From Acetobacteraceae bacterium (GTDB lineage Bacteria > Pseudomonadota > Alphaproteobacteria > Acetobacterales > Acetobacteraceae): a stretch of DNA of 24,863 nucleotides. Position 1 is the stretch's first letter. Every line of letters begins with the position of its first letter. Both the position numbers and the translations under genes were made by a program. Where the stretch lies: the NCBI GenBank assembly GCA_947462945.1, contig CANHTE010000001.1, positions 1 through 24,863 on the forward strand, read 5' to 3'. The notes under the pieces were generated by a model. That model saw only the letters and a program-made list of their open reading frames with translations, was not told where the DNA came from and did not search any database. Positions 1 through 7,663 of the stretch are shown one piece after another.

Positions 1-791
1 AGCGCGGCCCTTGCCTCGGCCACGGTGATGGGGCCTTCGAATTCCACATTCACCGATTCCGCATGGCCGATGAAGACCGGCACGCGCACGCAGGTGGCAA
101 AGACCTGGATGTCGGGGTCGAGGATTTTCCGCGTCTCGACCGCCATCTTCCACTCCTCCTTCGTGGCGCCATCCTCCATGAACTTGTCGATATGGGGGAT
201 GACGTTGAAGGAGATGGGCTTGGTGAATTGCTCCATCACCGGCATGTCGTGCACGAAGCTGCCCTTGGTCTGGTTGAACAGCTCGTCCATGCCCTCCTTC
301 CCGGCGCCCGAGACGGATTGGTAGGTGGAGACGACGACGCGCTTGATGCGCACCAGATCATGCAGGGGCTTGAGGGCCACCACCATCTGGATGGTGCTGC
401 AATTGGGGTTGGCGATGATGTTGCGCTTGCGGAAGCGGGCCAGCGCCTGGGGGTTCACCTCCGGCACCACCAACGGCACATCGGGCTCCATGCGGAACTG
501 GCTGGTGTTGTCGATCACGACGCAGCCCTGCGCGCCCGCACGCGGCGCATGAATGGCAGAAATGGCGGCGCCCGGACTGAACAGTGCCAAGTCCATGCCC
601 GTGAAGTCGAAGGTTTCCAGGTTCTTGATCTTGAGCACGGTCTTGTCGCCGAAGCTCACGCTTTGCCCGGTGGAGCGCGGCGAGGCGAGGGCCACGACCT
701 CACTGACGGGAAAATTCCGCTCCGCGAGAATTTTCAGGATTTCACGCCCGACAGCACCCGTGGCGCCGACAACAGCGACTTTATAGGCCAT
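1..791 (-). CDS. asd: Aspartate-semialdehyde dehydrogenase (3' end beyond window)
   Basis: Catalyses NADPH-dependent reduction of aspartyl-4-phosphate to aspartate semialdehyde, the branch point to lysine/diaminopimelate, threonine, methionine and isoleucine; cytosolic. About 263 codons are visible. The N-terminus MAYKVAVVGATGAVG is the Rossmann NADP-binding loop. The active-site cysteine is about residue 131, in the motif NPNCSTIQ, and VVSTYQSVSGAG follows, as in the proteobacterial Asd family (usually about 340 residues, so roughly the last 75 are missing). The start is the ATG at 789-791 on the minus strand; the protein begins exactly at the conserved N-terminus. It is divergent from the chemoreceptor gene with a 125-bp gap in which I see no clear promoter. 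Assignment is firm; only the truncation by the window edge is limiting. Confidence 0.96.
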   Translation of the reverse strand, partial: MAYKVAVVGATGAVGREILKILAERNFPVSEVVALASPRSTGQSVSFGDKTVLKIKNLETFDFTGMDLALFSPGAAISAIHAPRAGAQGCVVIDNTSQFRMEPDVPLVVPEVNPQALARFRKRNIIANPNCSTIQMVVALKPLHDLVRIKRVVVSTYQSVSGAGKEGMDELFNQTKGSFVHDMPVMEQFTKPISFNVIPHIDKFMEDGATKEEWKMAVETRKILDPDIQVFATCVRVPVFIGHAESVNVEFEGPITVAEARAA

Positions 792-916
792 GGCTGGTCC
801 CCTTGCGATACAGGCTGGGCTTTACGGCCTGGGGCGGGGCGCGTCCAGCAAGGCGCGATTCATGAGGCGTTTACCGATGGGGTGCAACTGAATCTGCCCT
901 GCCTGGAATTTGCAGC

Positions 917-3178
917 ATGACCCTTCGTTTTCGCCTTCTCCTCATCATCGGATTGCTGGGCCTGGGGCTTGCTGCCCTGCTGAGCCACGGGGCCTGGACC
1001 GCCTGGGGGGAGGCCGATGCCTCGGCCCAGCGCCGCGCCGTGAACCAGGATGCGCGGCGCCTGGCGGAAGCGGCGGGTCATTTCGCGGTGGAGCGCGGCG
1101 AAATCAACGGCGCATTGGCCAGCCGTGACACGGCGGCGCTGGCCCGCGCCATTGAGCGCCGCCGGGCGGCGGAGGCGGCCATGGCGGAGGTCCTGCCCCG
1201 CCTGACCGACCCAGGCCTCGCCACGCCGCTTGGCACCTGGCGCGCCGCGCATGCCCAATTGCAGACGGCCCGCGTGGCGGCGGAGGCGGCGATTGCCGGC
1301 GGCCCACCGGCCGGCCCATGGTTCGCCATCGCCTCGGCGCAGATTGACCAGTTGACGGCGCTGCGGCGCGGGCTGGAGGCAGGGCTGGTGCAGGACCGCG
1401 CCGCCAATTGGGTCGCTCTGCGCGACTCGCTGGCTGAACTCACGGAATATGCGGGGCGGGAGCGGGGCTTCGTGAATGGCCTGCTCGCCGCCGGCCGGCC
1501 GCTGACGGCAGAACAAATCCTGGCGCTGGGCGGGCTTCGCGGGCGGATCGAGGGCGCGCGCTCACGCATCACGGCCCTGGCTGAACCCGGCGCGGTGGAG
1601 GCGGGCATGGCGGGTTACTTCACCCGCTTTGAGGCGGTGCGCGCGCCGGTCATTCAGGCGTTGCTCCAGGGCCAGCCGGCCACGATGGCGCCGGCCGAAT
1701 GGTTCCGCGCGGCGAGCCTCGCCATCGAGCCCTTGCTGGCCGCCCAGGCCGAGATTTCAGGGCAGCTCTCGGCGGATGCGGAGGCCAAGACCCGCGCGGC
1801 CTCGGTGCGTGCATTGATCCTGCTGGGGCTGCTCGCCTTGGGCCTGGCGCTGATCATGGCCGGGTTGGCCTATGTCGAATGGCGCATGTCGCGGCCCTTG
1901 CGTGAGGCTGTGGCAGCGCTGGATCGCCTGGCCGAGGGGGATCTCGACGCCCCCATCCCGCAGGTCCAGGGCAAGGACGAAATCGCCGCCTTGGCGCTGG
2001 CCACCACACATTTCCAGGAGGCAGCGCGCACCCACCGCAAGTTGGAAGCCGAGCAGGAGGGGCTGCGCGAGCGCAGCGAAGCGGCGCGGTCGGAAACATT
2101 GCGCGAAATGGCGGAGCTGATCGAGGCCGAAAGCGGGCGGGTGATGGGCGCAGTGCAGGCCCGCACCGAATCGCTGGGGCATCTCTCGGCCGAAGTGCGC
2201 GAAGCGATGGCCAGGATCTCGGAAGCCACTTCCAACGCCACGCAGGCCGCCACCGCCACCGCCGAACGCCTCGGTACGGCGGCGCAAACCGGCCAGGAAA
2301 TGGGCGAGGCCGCGCTGGGCATCGCGCAGAAGATGCAGCAGGCCGGGCTTGAAACGCAGGAGGCGGTGGCCCGCGCGGAGGCGGCGCGCGGCGCCTTCCA
2401 GTCGCTCAACACCATGGTCACGCAAATCGGTGAGGTGTCCCGCCTGATTGCGGATATCGCCAGCCGCACCAACCTGCTGGCGCTGAACGCCACGATCGAG
2501 GCGGCGCGCGCGGGTGAGGCCGGCAAGGGCTTCGCCGTGGTGGCGGGCGAGGTGAAGGCCCTGGCCGCGCAGACGGCCGGCAGCACGGCCGAGATCTCCA
2601 CCCGGATCATCGCCCTGACCCAGGGTGCCGAACAGGCGGCCGCAGCCTTGCTGGGCATCCAGCAGGGGGTGGACCTGCTCAGTCAACTCACGCTGGAGGT
2701 GGCCGGGGCGGCGGATCGTCAATCGGACACCACGCGGGATATTTCCGGCGCCGTGCAGGCGGGCGACAGCCATGCGCGCGCTTTGGTCCGGCAGATGGAA
2801 ACCATCGCCGCGCAAGCGCAGGAGACGGATGGCCGGGCCGGGCAATTGGCCGACGAAGCTCGCCAGGTGATCAGCCAGGTGGAAGGCCTGCGCGGCAGCC
2901 TGATCAGCATGGTGCGTGAGCGCTTTGATGAGCTGGAGCGCCGGGCCGCGCACCGGCAGCCGGTGCAGGAGCAGGCCCGGCTGGACACGGAACGGGGCAG
3001 CATCACCGGCACGCTGCGCGACACCTCACGCGATGGGGCCTTCTTCGCCACCCGTGACGCCGTGCCCGGGGACCGCGTGACGCTGCGTCGCACCGGCGCC
3101 AAGGATGAGGCCATGCGGGTGGTTCGCCGCGTGCCGGACGGCGTGGGCCTCACCAGGGTCGATGCGGCGGCGGCTTGA
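917..3178 (+). CDS. Methyl-accepting chemotaxis protein with C-terminal PilZ-like domain
   Basis: Predicted inner-membrane chemoreceptor of 753 residues. Visible layout: transmembrane helix at about 5-24; a helical periplasmic sensor region of about 270 residues; a second transmembrane helix at about 298-320; HAMP at about 322-375; then the cytoplasmic coiled-coil signalling domain. The signalling hairpin tip lies at about 504-554 and includes [16 protein letters not shown] and [13 protein letters not shown]. The last 80 residues contain RAAHR (about 675) followed by DTSRDG (about 701). These match the RxxxR and (D/N)xSxxG elements of PilZ domains that bind cyclic di-GMP. This suggests input from both an extracytoplasmic ligand and c-di-GMP; ligand and output partners are unknown. 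There are no che genes nearby, so it is an orphan receptor. A GGAA about 9 nt before the ATG is a weak ribosome binding site. Confidence 0.92.
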   Translation: MTLRFRLLLIIGLLGLGLAALLSHGAWTAWGEADASAQRRAVNQDARRLAEAAGHFAVERGEINGALASRDTAALARAIERRRAAEAAMAEVLPRLTDPGLATPLGTWRAAHAQLQTARVAAEAAIAGGPPAGPWFAIASAQIDQLTALRRGLEAGLVQDRAANWVALRDSLAELTEYAGRERGFVNGLLAAGRPLTAEQILALGGLRGRIEGARSRITALAEPGAVEAGMAGYFTRFEAVRAPVIQALLQGQPATMAPAEWFRAASLAIEPLLAAQAEISGQLSADAEAKTRAASVRALILLGLLALGLALIMAGLAYVEWRMSRPLREAVAALDRLAEGDLDAPIPQVQGKDEIAALALATTHFQEAARTHRKLEAEQEGLRERSEAARSETLREMAELIEAESGRVMGAVQARTESLGHLSAEVREAMARISEATSNATQAATATAERLGTAAQTGQEMGEAALGIAQKMQQAGLETQEAVARAEAARGAFQSLNTMVTQIGEVSRLIADIASRTNLLALNATIEAARAGEAGKGFAVVAGEVKALAAQTAGSTAEISTRIIALTQGAEQAAAALLGIQQGVDLLSQLTLEVAGAADRQSDTTRDISGAVQAGDSHARALVRQMETIAAQAQETDGRAGQLADEARQVISQVEGLRGSLISMVRERFDELERRAAHRQPVQEQARLDTERGSITGTLRDTSRDGAFFATRDAVPGDRVTLRRTGAKDEAMRVVRRVPDGVGLTRVDAAAA

Positions 3179-3249
3179 TGATTGGACGTTTCGCCGCCAT
3201 GTTGATGGGGCCGGCGTCGGGCCGGTCTGAATTGGGAAGGAATATCGTC

Positions 3250-3330
3250 ATGGCCTGGAAGACTCCCCGCATCGTTGAAGTGTCGCTCGCGCTCGAGATC
3301 AACAGCTACGCCTGCGCCGAAATCGGCTGA
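3250..3330 (+). CDS. pqqA: Coenzyme PQQ precursor peptide PqqA
   Basis: Ribosomally made substrate for pyrroloquinoline quinone. The 26-residue peptide begins MAWKTPRIVEVSLALE and ends ACAEIG. It carries the diagnostic Glu-x3-Tyr motif, Glu16 and Tyr20 (EINSY). In the known pathway PqqE, with PqqD as peptide chaperone, cross-links this Glu and Tyr, and the pair becomes the PQQ skeleton. A good Shine-Dalgarno (GGAAGGAAT) ends a few bases before the ATG. It is the first gene of a plus-strand pqqABCDE operon, 71 bp after the chemoreceptor stop. It is too short for default gene-length cutoffs and could easily be missed. Confidence 0.96.
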   Translation: MAWKTPRIVEVSLALEINSYACAEIG

Positions 3331-3336
3331 GGCCCT

Positions 3337-3358
3337 GGCCCGGGCGGGTGCCCGGGCC
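3337..3358 (+). promoter_or_regulatory. Perfect stem-loop between pqqA and pqqB
   Basis: A 9-bp perfect inverted repeat, GGCCCGGGC and GCCCGGGCC, flanks a 4-nt loop (GGGT). It starts 6 nt after the pqqA stop and ends 6 nt before the pqqB ATG. All stem pairs are G-C, so it should be very stable. There is no T-run, so it is not a standard terminator. In other PQQ producers pqqA transcript is much more abundant than the distal genes. A partial terminator, an mRNA 3'-end stabiliser for pqqA, or a brake on pqqB translation (it covers the pqqB ribosome-binding region) are all plausible. The function is inferred. Confidence 0.7.
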
Positions 3359-3364
3359 GTTCCC

Positions 3365-4291
3365 ATGTTGCGCGCCATCGTGCTGGGCGCGGGGGCCGGT
3401 GGCGGCTTTCCGCAATGGAATTCTGCGGGCCCCGGCTGCCGCCGTGCGCGGGCGGGCGATCAGGCCGCCAAGCCGCGCAGCCAGGCCTCCCTGGCGGTGA
3501 GTGCGGATGGCGAGCGGTGGCTGCTGCTCAATGCCTCGCCCGATTTGCGCGCCCAGATGGCCGCCACGCCGGCGTTGCATCCGCGCCCTGCCCCTTTGCG
3601 CAATTCCCCCATCGCGGCCATCGCGCTGACCGGGGCCGAGGTGGATACCATCGCGGGCCTGCTGAACCTGCGCGAACGGCAGCCTTTTCGGCTCTATGGC
3701 GCGCCTCAAAGCCTGGATGTGCTGGCGGCCAACCCGATTTTCCGCGCGCTCAACCCCGATTTCGTGACGCGCGAGGTGATGCCCCTGAACACCCCCTTCA
3801 CGCCCAAGGATGGCGCAGGGGAGGCGCTGGGCCTGCGCATCGAGGCCTATCCCGTGCCGGGCAAGGTTCCGCTTTTCGCCGAAGCCGGCCATGACCCCTC
3901 GCAGATGCCCGCCCTGCTGGAAGATGGCGAGGCGGTGGGCCTGGCCATCTCGGCCGGTGGGGCCGTGCTGCATTACATCCCCGGCTGCGCCATGATGACG
4001 CCGGCCCTGGCCGGGCGGCTGCGCGGCGCCGCCTGCGTGATGTTCGACGGCACGCTCTACACCGATGACGAGATGATCACGGCCGGCGCCGGCCCCAAGA
4101 CCGGCCAACGCATGGGCCATATGTGCATGACCCAGACCATGGCCGCCTTCGCGCCGCTGGGTGTTGCGCGGCGCATCTTCATCCATATCAACAACACCAA
4201 CCCCGCTTTGCTGGATGACAGCCCCGAGCGCGCCACCCTCACCGCCGCCGGCTGGGAGGTCGCGGAGGATGGCATGGAGATTTCACTGTGA
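3365..4291 (+). CDS. pqqB: PQQ biosynthesis protein PqqB
   Basis: Metallo-beta-lactamase-fold protein of the PQQ pathway, known as a hydroxylase acting on the Glu-Tyr-derived intermediate. The 308-residue protein begins MLRAIVLGAGAGGGFPQWN, the conserved PqqB N-terminus. It also carries LTGAEVDTIAGLLNLRE, MFDGTLYTDDEM, MGHMCM and IFIHINNTNP, all typical of the family. Length is as usual (about 300). The frame is open 30 codons further upstream, but that would run into pqqA and add an unconserved Arg/Ser-rich leader, so the ATG at 3365 is chosen. No clear Shine-Dalgarno precedes it because a hairpin occupies that space. The stop overlaps a GTG start of the following short reading frame (GTGA). 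Confidence 0.95.
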   Translation: MLRAIVLGAGAGGGFPQWNSAGPGCRRARAGDQAAKPRSQASLAVSADGERWLLLNASPDLRAQMAATPALHPRPAPLRNSPIAAIALTGAEVDTIAGLLNLRERQPFRLYGAPQSLDVLAANPIFRALNPDFVTREVMPLNTPFTPKDGAGEALGLRIEAYPVPGKVPLFAEAGHDPSQMPALLEDGEAVGLAISAGGAVLHYIPGCAMMTPALAGRLRGAACVMFDGTLYTDDEMITAGAGPKTGQRMGHMCMTQTMAAFAPLGVARRIFIHINNTNPALLDDSPERATLTAAGWEVAEDGMEISL

Positions 4292-4365
4292 GCCTGATGC
4301 CACCGGATGAGTTCGAGGCGGCGCTGTGCGCGATTGGCGCCGCCGCGGAGCGGCACAAGTCATGA
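4288..4365 (+). pseudogene. 25-codon duplicate of the pqqC 5' end, coupled to pqqB and pqqC
   Basis: A short frame starts with GTG overlapping the pqqB stop (GTGA) and ends with TGA overlapping the pqqC start (ATGA). GGAG lies 8 nt before the GTG. Its product contains PPDEFEAALCAIGA, nearly the same as APDEFEAALRAIGA at the start of PqqC, then diverges (AAERHKS, stop). At DNA level 4301-4342 matches 4378-4419 at 40 of 42 bases with a 77-bp offset, so the copies lie in different frames. This is a relic of a tandem duplication at the pqqC start. It may persist because it keeps ribosomes moving from pqqB to pqqC and supplies a GGAG for pqqC. Whether a peptide is made is unknown. Confidence 0.75.
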
Positions 4366-4419
4366 AGGCGCCGCTGGCACCGGATGAATTCGAGGCGGCG
4401 CTGCGCGCGATTGGCGCCG
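4301..4419 (+). repeat. Imperfect tandem duplication across the pqqC start (two 42-bp arms)
   Basis: Arms at 4301-4342 and 4378-4419 are identical except for two transitions (G/A in a Glu codon, T/C giving Cys or Arg). The 35 bases between the arms include 6 extra bases within the first copy's Ala run and the actual pqqC start codon. Because the period is 77 bp, not a multiple of three, the copies are read in different frames. Confidence 0.85.
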
Positions 4420-5087
4420 AAAGGTATCACATCCTGCACCCGTTCCATCACCTGCTGCACAACGGGAAGCTCAGCCGCGGCCAGGTGCAGGCCTGGGCGC
4501 TGAACCGCTATTACTATCAGGCCAGCATTCCAGCGAAGGACGCCTCCCTCCTCGCCCGCCTGCCCACCCCGGAATTGCGCCGCGAATGGCGCCGCCGGCT
4601 GGAGGATCATGATGGCGATGGCACCCAGCCGGGCGGCGTGGAACGCTGGCTGAAGCTCACCGATGGGCTGGGGCTGGACCGCGCCTATGTGATCTCGCTG
4701 CAAGGCATGCTGCCCGCCACGCGCTTCGCGGTGGACGCTTATGTGCGCTTCGTGCGGGAGATGAGTCTGCTGGAGGCCATCGCCTCCTCGCTGACGGAAA
4801 TGTTCTCGACGAACATCATCCAGCAGCGCGTGGCCGGCATGCTGCGCAATTATGATTTCGTGAGCGAGGAGACGCTGGCCTATTTCAAGCCGCGACTGAC
4901 CCAGGCGCCACAGGATGTGGATTTCGCGCTGGGTTACGTGAAGCAGCACGCCGATACCCGCGAAAAGCAGGAGCAATGCCTGGCCGCGCTCCGCTTCAAA
5001 TGTGATCTGCTCTGGGCGCAGCTGGATGCGCTGCATCTGGCCTATGTGGAGCCGCGCCTCGTCCCGCCCGGCGCCTTCCGGATATGA
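4362..5087 (+). CDS. pqqC: Pyrroloquinoline-quinone synthase PqqC
   Basis: Cofactorless oxidase that performs the last step of PQQ formation, an eight-electron oxidation and ring closure of AHQQ. The 241-residue all-helical protein shows family blocks HPFHHLLHNGKLSRGQVQAW, NRYYYQ, SIPAKDA, DHDGD, LTEMFSTNI and LRFKCDLLWAQLDALH. The ATG at 4362 gives a family-like N-terminus; a GTG at 4326 in frame would add an unconserved arginine-rich leader and is rejected. The ATG overlaps the stop of the preceding duplicate frame, with GGAG 11 nt upstream. The last codons overlap the pqqD ATG (ATGA), so translation is probably coupled. PqqC and PqqD are separate, not fused as in Methylobacterium. Confidence 0.96.
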   Translation: MKAPLAPDEFEAALRAIGAERYHILHPFHHLLHNGKLSRGQVQAWALNRYYYQASIPAKDASLLARLPTPELRREWRRRLEDHDGDGTQPGGVERWLKLTDGLGLDRAYVISLQGMLPATRFAVDAYVRFVREMSLLEAIASSLTEMFSTNIIQQRVAGMLRNYDFVSEETLAYFKPRLTQAPQDVDFALGYVKQHADTREKQEQCLAALRFKCDLLWAQLDALHLAYVEPRLVPPGAFRI

Positions 5088-5350
5088 GCGGGGTGCCGCG
5101 TTTCGCCCCAGGCGTCCGCTTGCAGGAGGACCGCGCGCGCGGGCGCTGGATCGTCATGGCGCCGGAGCGCATGTTCATCCCCGATGAAATCGCCCTCGAA
5201 ATCCTGCGCCTGGTGGATGGCGTGCGCGATGAGGCCGCCATCGTCGCGGCGCTGGCCGAGACATTCGCGGCCCCCGCCGAGGTGATCGCGGCCGATGTGC
5301 GGATGATGCTGGATGACCTGACCGCCAAGGGCGCGCTGCGCGATGGCTGA
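5084..5350 (+). CDS. pqqD: PQQ biosynthesis peptide chaperone PqqD
   Basis: Small RiPP-recognition-element protein that binds PqqA and presents it to PqqE. The 88-residue length is typical. It has the family pattern RLQEDRARGRWIVMAPERMF, then an acidic helical C-terminal half ending DVRMMLDDLTAKGAL. It starts on the ATGA shared with the pqqC stop and overlaps pqqE by 8 nt, consistent with a tightly coupled pqqCDE block and stoichiometric PqqD-PqqE production. Confidence 0.95.
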   Translation: MSGVPRFAPGVRLQEDRARGRWIVMAPERMFIPDEIALEILRLVDGVRDEAAIVAALAETFAAPAEVIAADVRMMLDDLTAKGALRDG

Positions 5351-6413
5351 CGCGCCCCTGGCCCTGCTGGCCGAACTCACGCATCGCTGCCCGCTGCGCT
5401 GCCCCTATTGCTCCAACCCGGCCGAGTTGACGCGCGCCAGCGCCGAACTCTCCACCGAGGAATGGGCGCGGGTTTTCGGGGAAGCGGCGGCGCTGGGCTG
5501 CCTGCAAATCCATCTCTCGGGCGGTGAGCCGACAGCGCGGCGGGACATCGCGGAGATCGTGGCGGCGGCGCGCGCGGCCGGGCTCTACACCAACCTGATC
5601 ACCGCCGGCGTGCTGCTCGATGCGCGGCTGATGGGGCGGCTGACACAGGCCGGGCTCGATCACGTTCAGCTCTCGGTGCAGGATGCCGAGGAAGCGGGGG
5701 CCGAGCGCATTGGTGGCATGAAGGGTGCCATGGCCAAGAAGCGCGCGGCGGCGGCGCTGGTGCAGGATGCCGGGCTGCCGCTGACGCTCAATGCCGTGGT
5801 GCATCGGCAGAACCTGCATAATCTGCCGCGCCTGATCGAGATTGCGCTGGAATGGGGCGCGCAGCGGCTCGAAGTGGCGCATGTGCAGTATTACGGCTGG
5901 GCGCTGGCGAACCGGGCCGCGCTGCTGCCGACGCGAGCGCAACTGGACGAAGCGACGCTGATCGTGGAGGCGGCGCGCGCCAGGCATCGCGGCCGGCTGG
6001 TGGTGGATTATGTGGTGCCGGATTACCACGCGGCCCGGCCCAAGGCCTGCATGGGCGGCTGGGGGCGGCGCTTCCTGGGCGTTTCGCCGGCCGGGAATAT
6101 CCTGCCCTGCCACGCGGCGGAATCCATCACGGGCATGGTTTTTCCCAATATCCGCGAGACCTCCCTGGCTGAGGCCTGGGCCGAGAGCCCGGCCTTCAAC
6201 GCCTTTCGCGGCACGGAATGGATGCCCAAGCCCTGCCAGGGCTGCGAGCATGCCGAGCGCGATTGGGGCGGCTGCCGCTGCCAGGCCTTCGCGCTGACGG
6301 GTGGGGCCGCGAATACCGACCCTGCCTGCGCCCTTTCGCCCCATCACGGCATGCTGGCCGAAGCCCTGGCCGAAGCGGGTGAGACGGAGTTCCGCTATCG
6401 GGAGTTTTCCTGA
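5343..6413 (+). CDS. pqqE: PqqA peptide cyclase PqqE (radical SAM/SPASM)
   Basis: Radical SAM enzyme that forms the carbon-carbon bond between Glu and Tyr of PqqA, with PqqD. In 356 residues the CxxxCxxC cluster motif is Cys16-Cys20-Cys23 (CPLRCPYC). An SGGEPTARRD segment follows (SAM/GGEP motif). The C-terminal SPASM domain supplies further cysteines in KACMGGWG, ILPCHAA, PCQGCEHA, GGCRCQAF and DPACALS. Length and motifs are standard. It is the last recognisable pqq gene; no pqqF protease gene follows, so PqqA trimming must rely on a peptidase encoded elsewhere. Confidence 0.96.
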   Translation: MADAPLALLAELTHRCPLRCPYCSNPAELTRASAELSTEEWARVFGEAAALGCLQIHLSGGEPTARRDIAEIVAAARAAGLYTNLITAGVLLDARLMGRLTQAGLDHVQLSVQDAEEAGAERIGGMKGAMAKKRAAAALVQDAGLPLTLNAVVHRQNLHNLPRLIEIALEWGAQRLEVAHVQYYGWALANRAALLPTRAQLDEATLIVEAARARHRGRLVVDYVVPDYHAARPKACMGGWGRRFLGVSPAGNILPCHAAESITGMVFPNIRETSLAEAWAESPAFNAFRGTEWMPKPCQGCEHAERDWGGCRCQAFALTGGAANTDPACALSPHHGMLAEALAEAGETEFRYREFS

Positions 6414-6462
6414 CCGCCGCCCCGGTTGAGCAATCCGCCCCGGGGGTCTATCGGTTTGAGAC

Positions 6463-7623
6463 ATGGATTCACTGCCTCCCCCCCCCAATCAGGGCCCTTT
6501 GGCAGCCTATCGGGCACGCGTGGCCGAAGGTGCCTTGCACGCCGACCCGGCCCAGGCGCATGCGGCCGAGACGCTGCAAAACCTGTGGCGCATCCTGCAG
6601 CATTACGACCCGCTGCCCTCGGCCCCCACCACGCGCGGGCTGTTCGGGCGCCTGTTCAAGCGTGGATCGGGTGATCTTGCGGCGCCGGCCGGCACGCCGG
6701 AGGGGCTCTACCTCGTGGGTGCTGTCGGGCGCGGCAAATCCATGCTGATGGACCTGTTCTTTGATACGGCCGAGGTTCGCCGCAAGCGCCGCATCCATTT
6801 CCACGCCTTCATGCAGGAGGCGCATCAGCGCATCCATCGCTGGAAACAGGCGCATCCCGGTGCGGATGACCCCATCCCCCCCCTGGCCGATGCCATCGCG
6901 GGCGAGGCAGCCCTGCTGTGCTTTGACGAGTTCCAGGTGCATGACATCACCGATGCCATGATCCTGGGCCGGCTGTTCGAGGCATTGTTCGCCCGTGGTG
7001 TGGTGGTGGTGGCCACCAGCAACACCGCCCCCCAGGACCTGTTCGAGGGCAAGCCGGGGCGGGACGCCTTCCTGCCCTTCATCGCCCTGATCCAGTCCCG
7101 GGTGGAGGTGCTGCACCTCGAATCCGCGCAGGATTACCGGCGCGAACGGATTCGCGGCCTGCCCACCTGGCACCACCCGCTGGACGGCCGGGCCGAGCGC
7201 GCGCTGGATTCGGCCTTCCTGGAATTGACCGGCGCCGCGCGCGGGGCACCCACCAGCCTCCAGGTCCTGGGCCACCCCGTGCCCATCGCCGAGGCGGCGC
7301 GCGGCGTGGCGCGGCTTGAATTCAACGAGATTTGTGGCCGCGCCCTGGGCCCGGCCGATTACCTGGCGCTGGCCACGCATTTCCACACGGTGGTGCTGGA
7401 CGGCATCCCCCGCCTGGGGCCCGAAAACTTCGATAAAGCCCGGCGTTTCATCACCTTGGTGGATGCCTTGTATGAGCATCGGTGCAAACTGGTTGCCTCC
7501 GCCGAGGCCGGGCCGGATGAATTATATGAGCGCGGCGAGAACGCGGCGATGTTCGAAAGAACCGCATCCCGCCTCATGGAAATGCAAAGCCATGAATATT
7601 TAGCCTTGCCTCATCTCCCGTGA
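6463..7623 (+). CDS. zapE: Cell division protein ZapE / AFG1-like ATPase
   Basis: AAA-type P-loop ATPase of the AFG1/LACE1/ZapE family, known in Escherichia coli to act on FtsZ rings and in mitochondria in inner-membrane protein quality control. The 386-residue protein has Walker A GAVGRGKSM (about residues 86-94) and Walker B ALLCFDEFQVHD (about 147-158). It also has sensor-like VVVATSNTAPQDLFEGKPGRD and the family C-terminus with RRFITLVDALYEH and ERTASRLMEMQSHEYL. It is usual for alphaproteobacteria to carry zapE near mdh/sucCD, as here. It begins 49 bp after pqqE and is functionally unrelated to PQQ. A proline run at its N-terminus (MDSLPPPPNQ) precedes the conserved part. Confidence 0.92.
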   Translation: MDSLPPPPNQGPLAAYRARVAEGALHADPAQAHAAETLQNLWRILQHYDPLPSAPTTRGLFGRLFKRGSGDLAAPAGTPEGLYLVGAVGRGKSMLMDLFFDTAEVRRKRRIHFHAFMQEAHQRIHRWKQAHPGADDPIPPLADAIAGEAALLCFDEFQVHDITDAMILGRLFEALFARGVVVVATSNTAPQDLFEGKPGRDAFLPFIALIQSRVEVLHLESAQDYRRERIRGLPTWHHPLDGRAERALDSAFLELTGAARGAPTSLQVLGHPVPIAEAARGVARLEFNEICGRALGPADYLALATHFHTVVLDGIPRLGPENFDKARRFITLVDALYEHRCKLVASAEAGPDELYERGENAAMFERTASRLMEMQSHEYLALPHLP

Positions 7624-7642
7624 CGTAATACGGCGTAATACG
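7624..7642 (+). repeat. Two direct copies of CGTAATACG, 10-bp period
   Basis: CGTAATACG occurs at 7624-7632 and 7634-7642, directly after the zapE stop and 22 bp before the start of the next gene. The AT content stands out against the surroundings. A one-helical-turn spacing would suit a regulator site or a -10-like element for the secreted protein gene; this is inference only. Confidence 0.45.
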
Positions 7643-7663
7643 AGAGTCAAAAACGGGGGTTTC

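Noticed and set aside
1757..2953. 398-codon minus-strand frame opposite the chemoreceptor
   Set aside because: The chemoreceptor domains are unmistakable; the antisense product lacks any family signature.
3182..3210. TTGGAC as a -35 promoter element for pqqA
   Set aside because: No acceptable -10 hexamer lies 16-18 bp downstream, so I do not claim a promoter.
3275..3364. Upstream extension of pqqB
   Set aside because: It would overlap pqqA in another frame and add an unconserved basic leader; the conserved PqqB N-terminus starts at 3365.
4326..4361. GTG start for pqqC
   Set aside because: It adds an Arg-rich stretch lying inside the duplicated segment; the ATG at 4362 gives the family-like N-terminus and the usual ATGA coupling.
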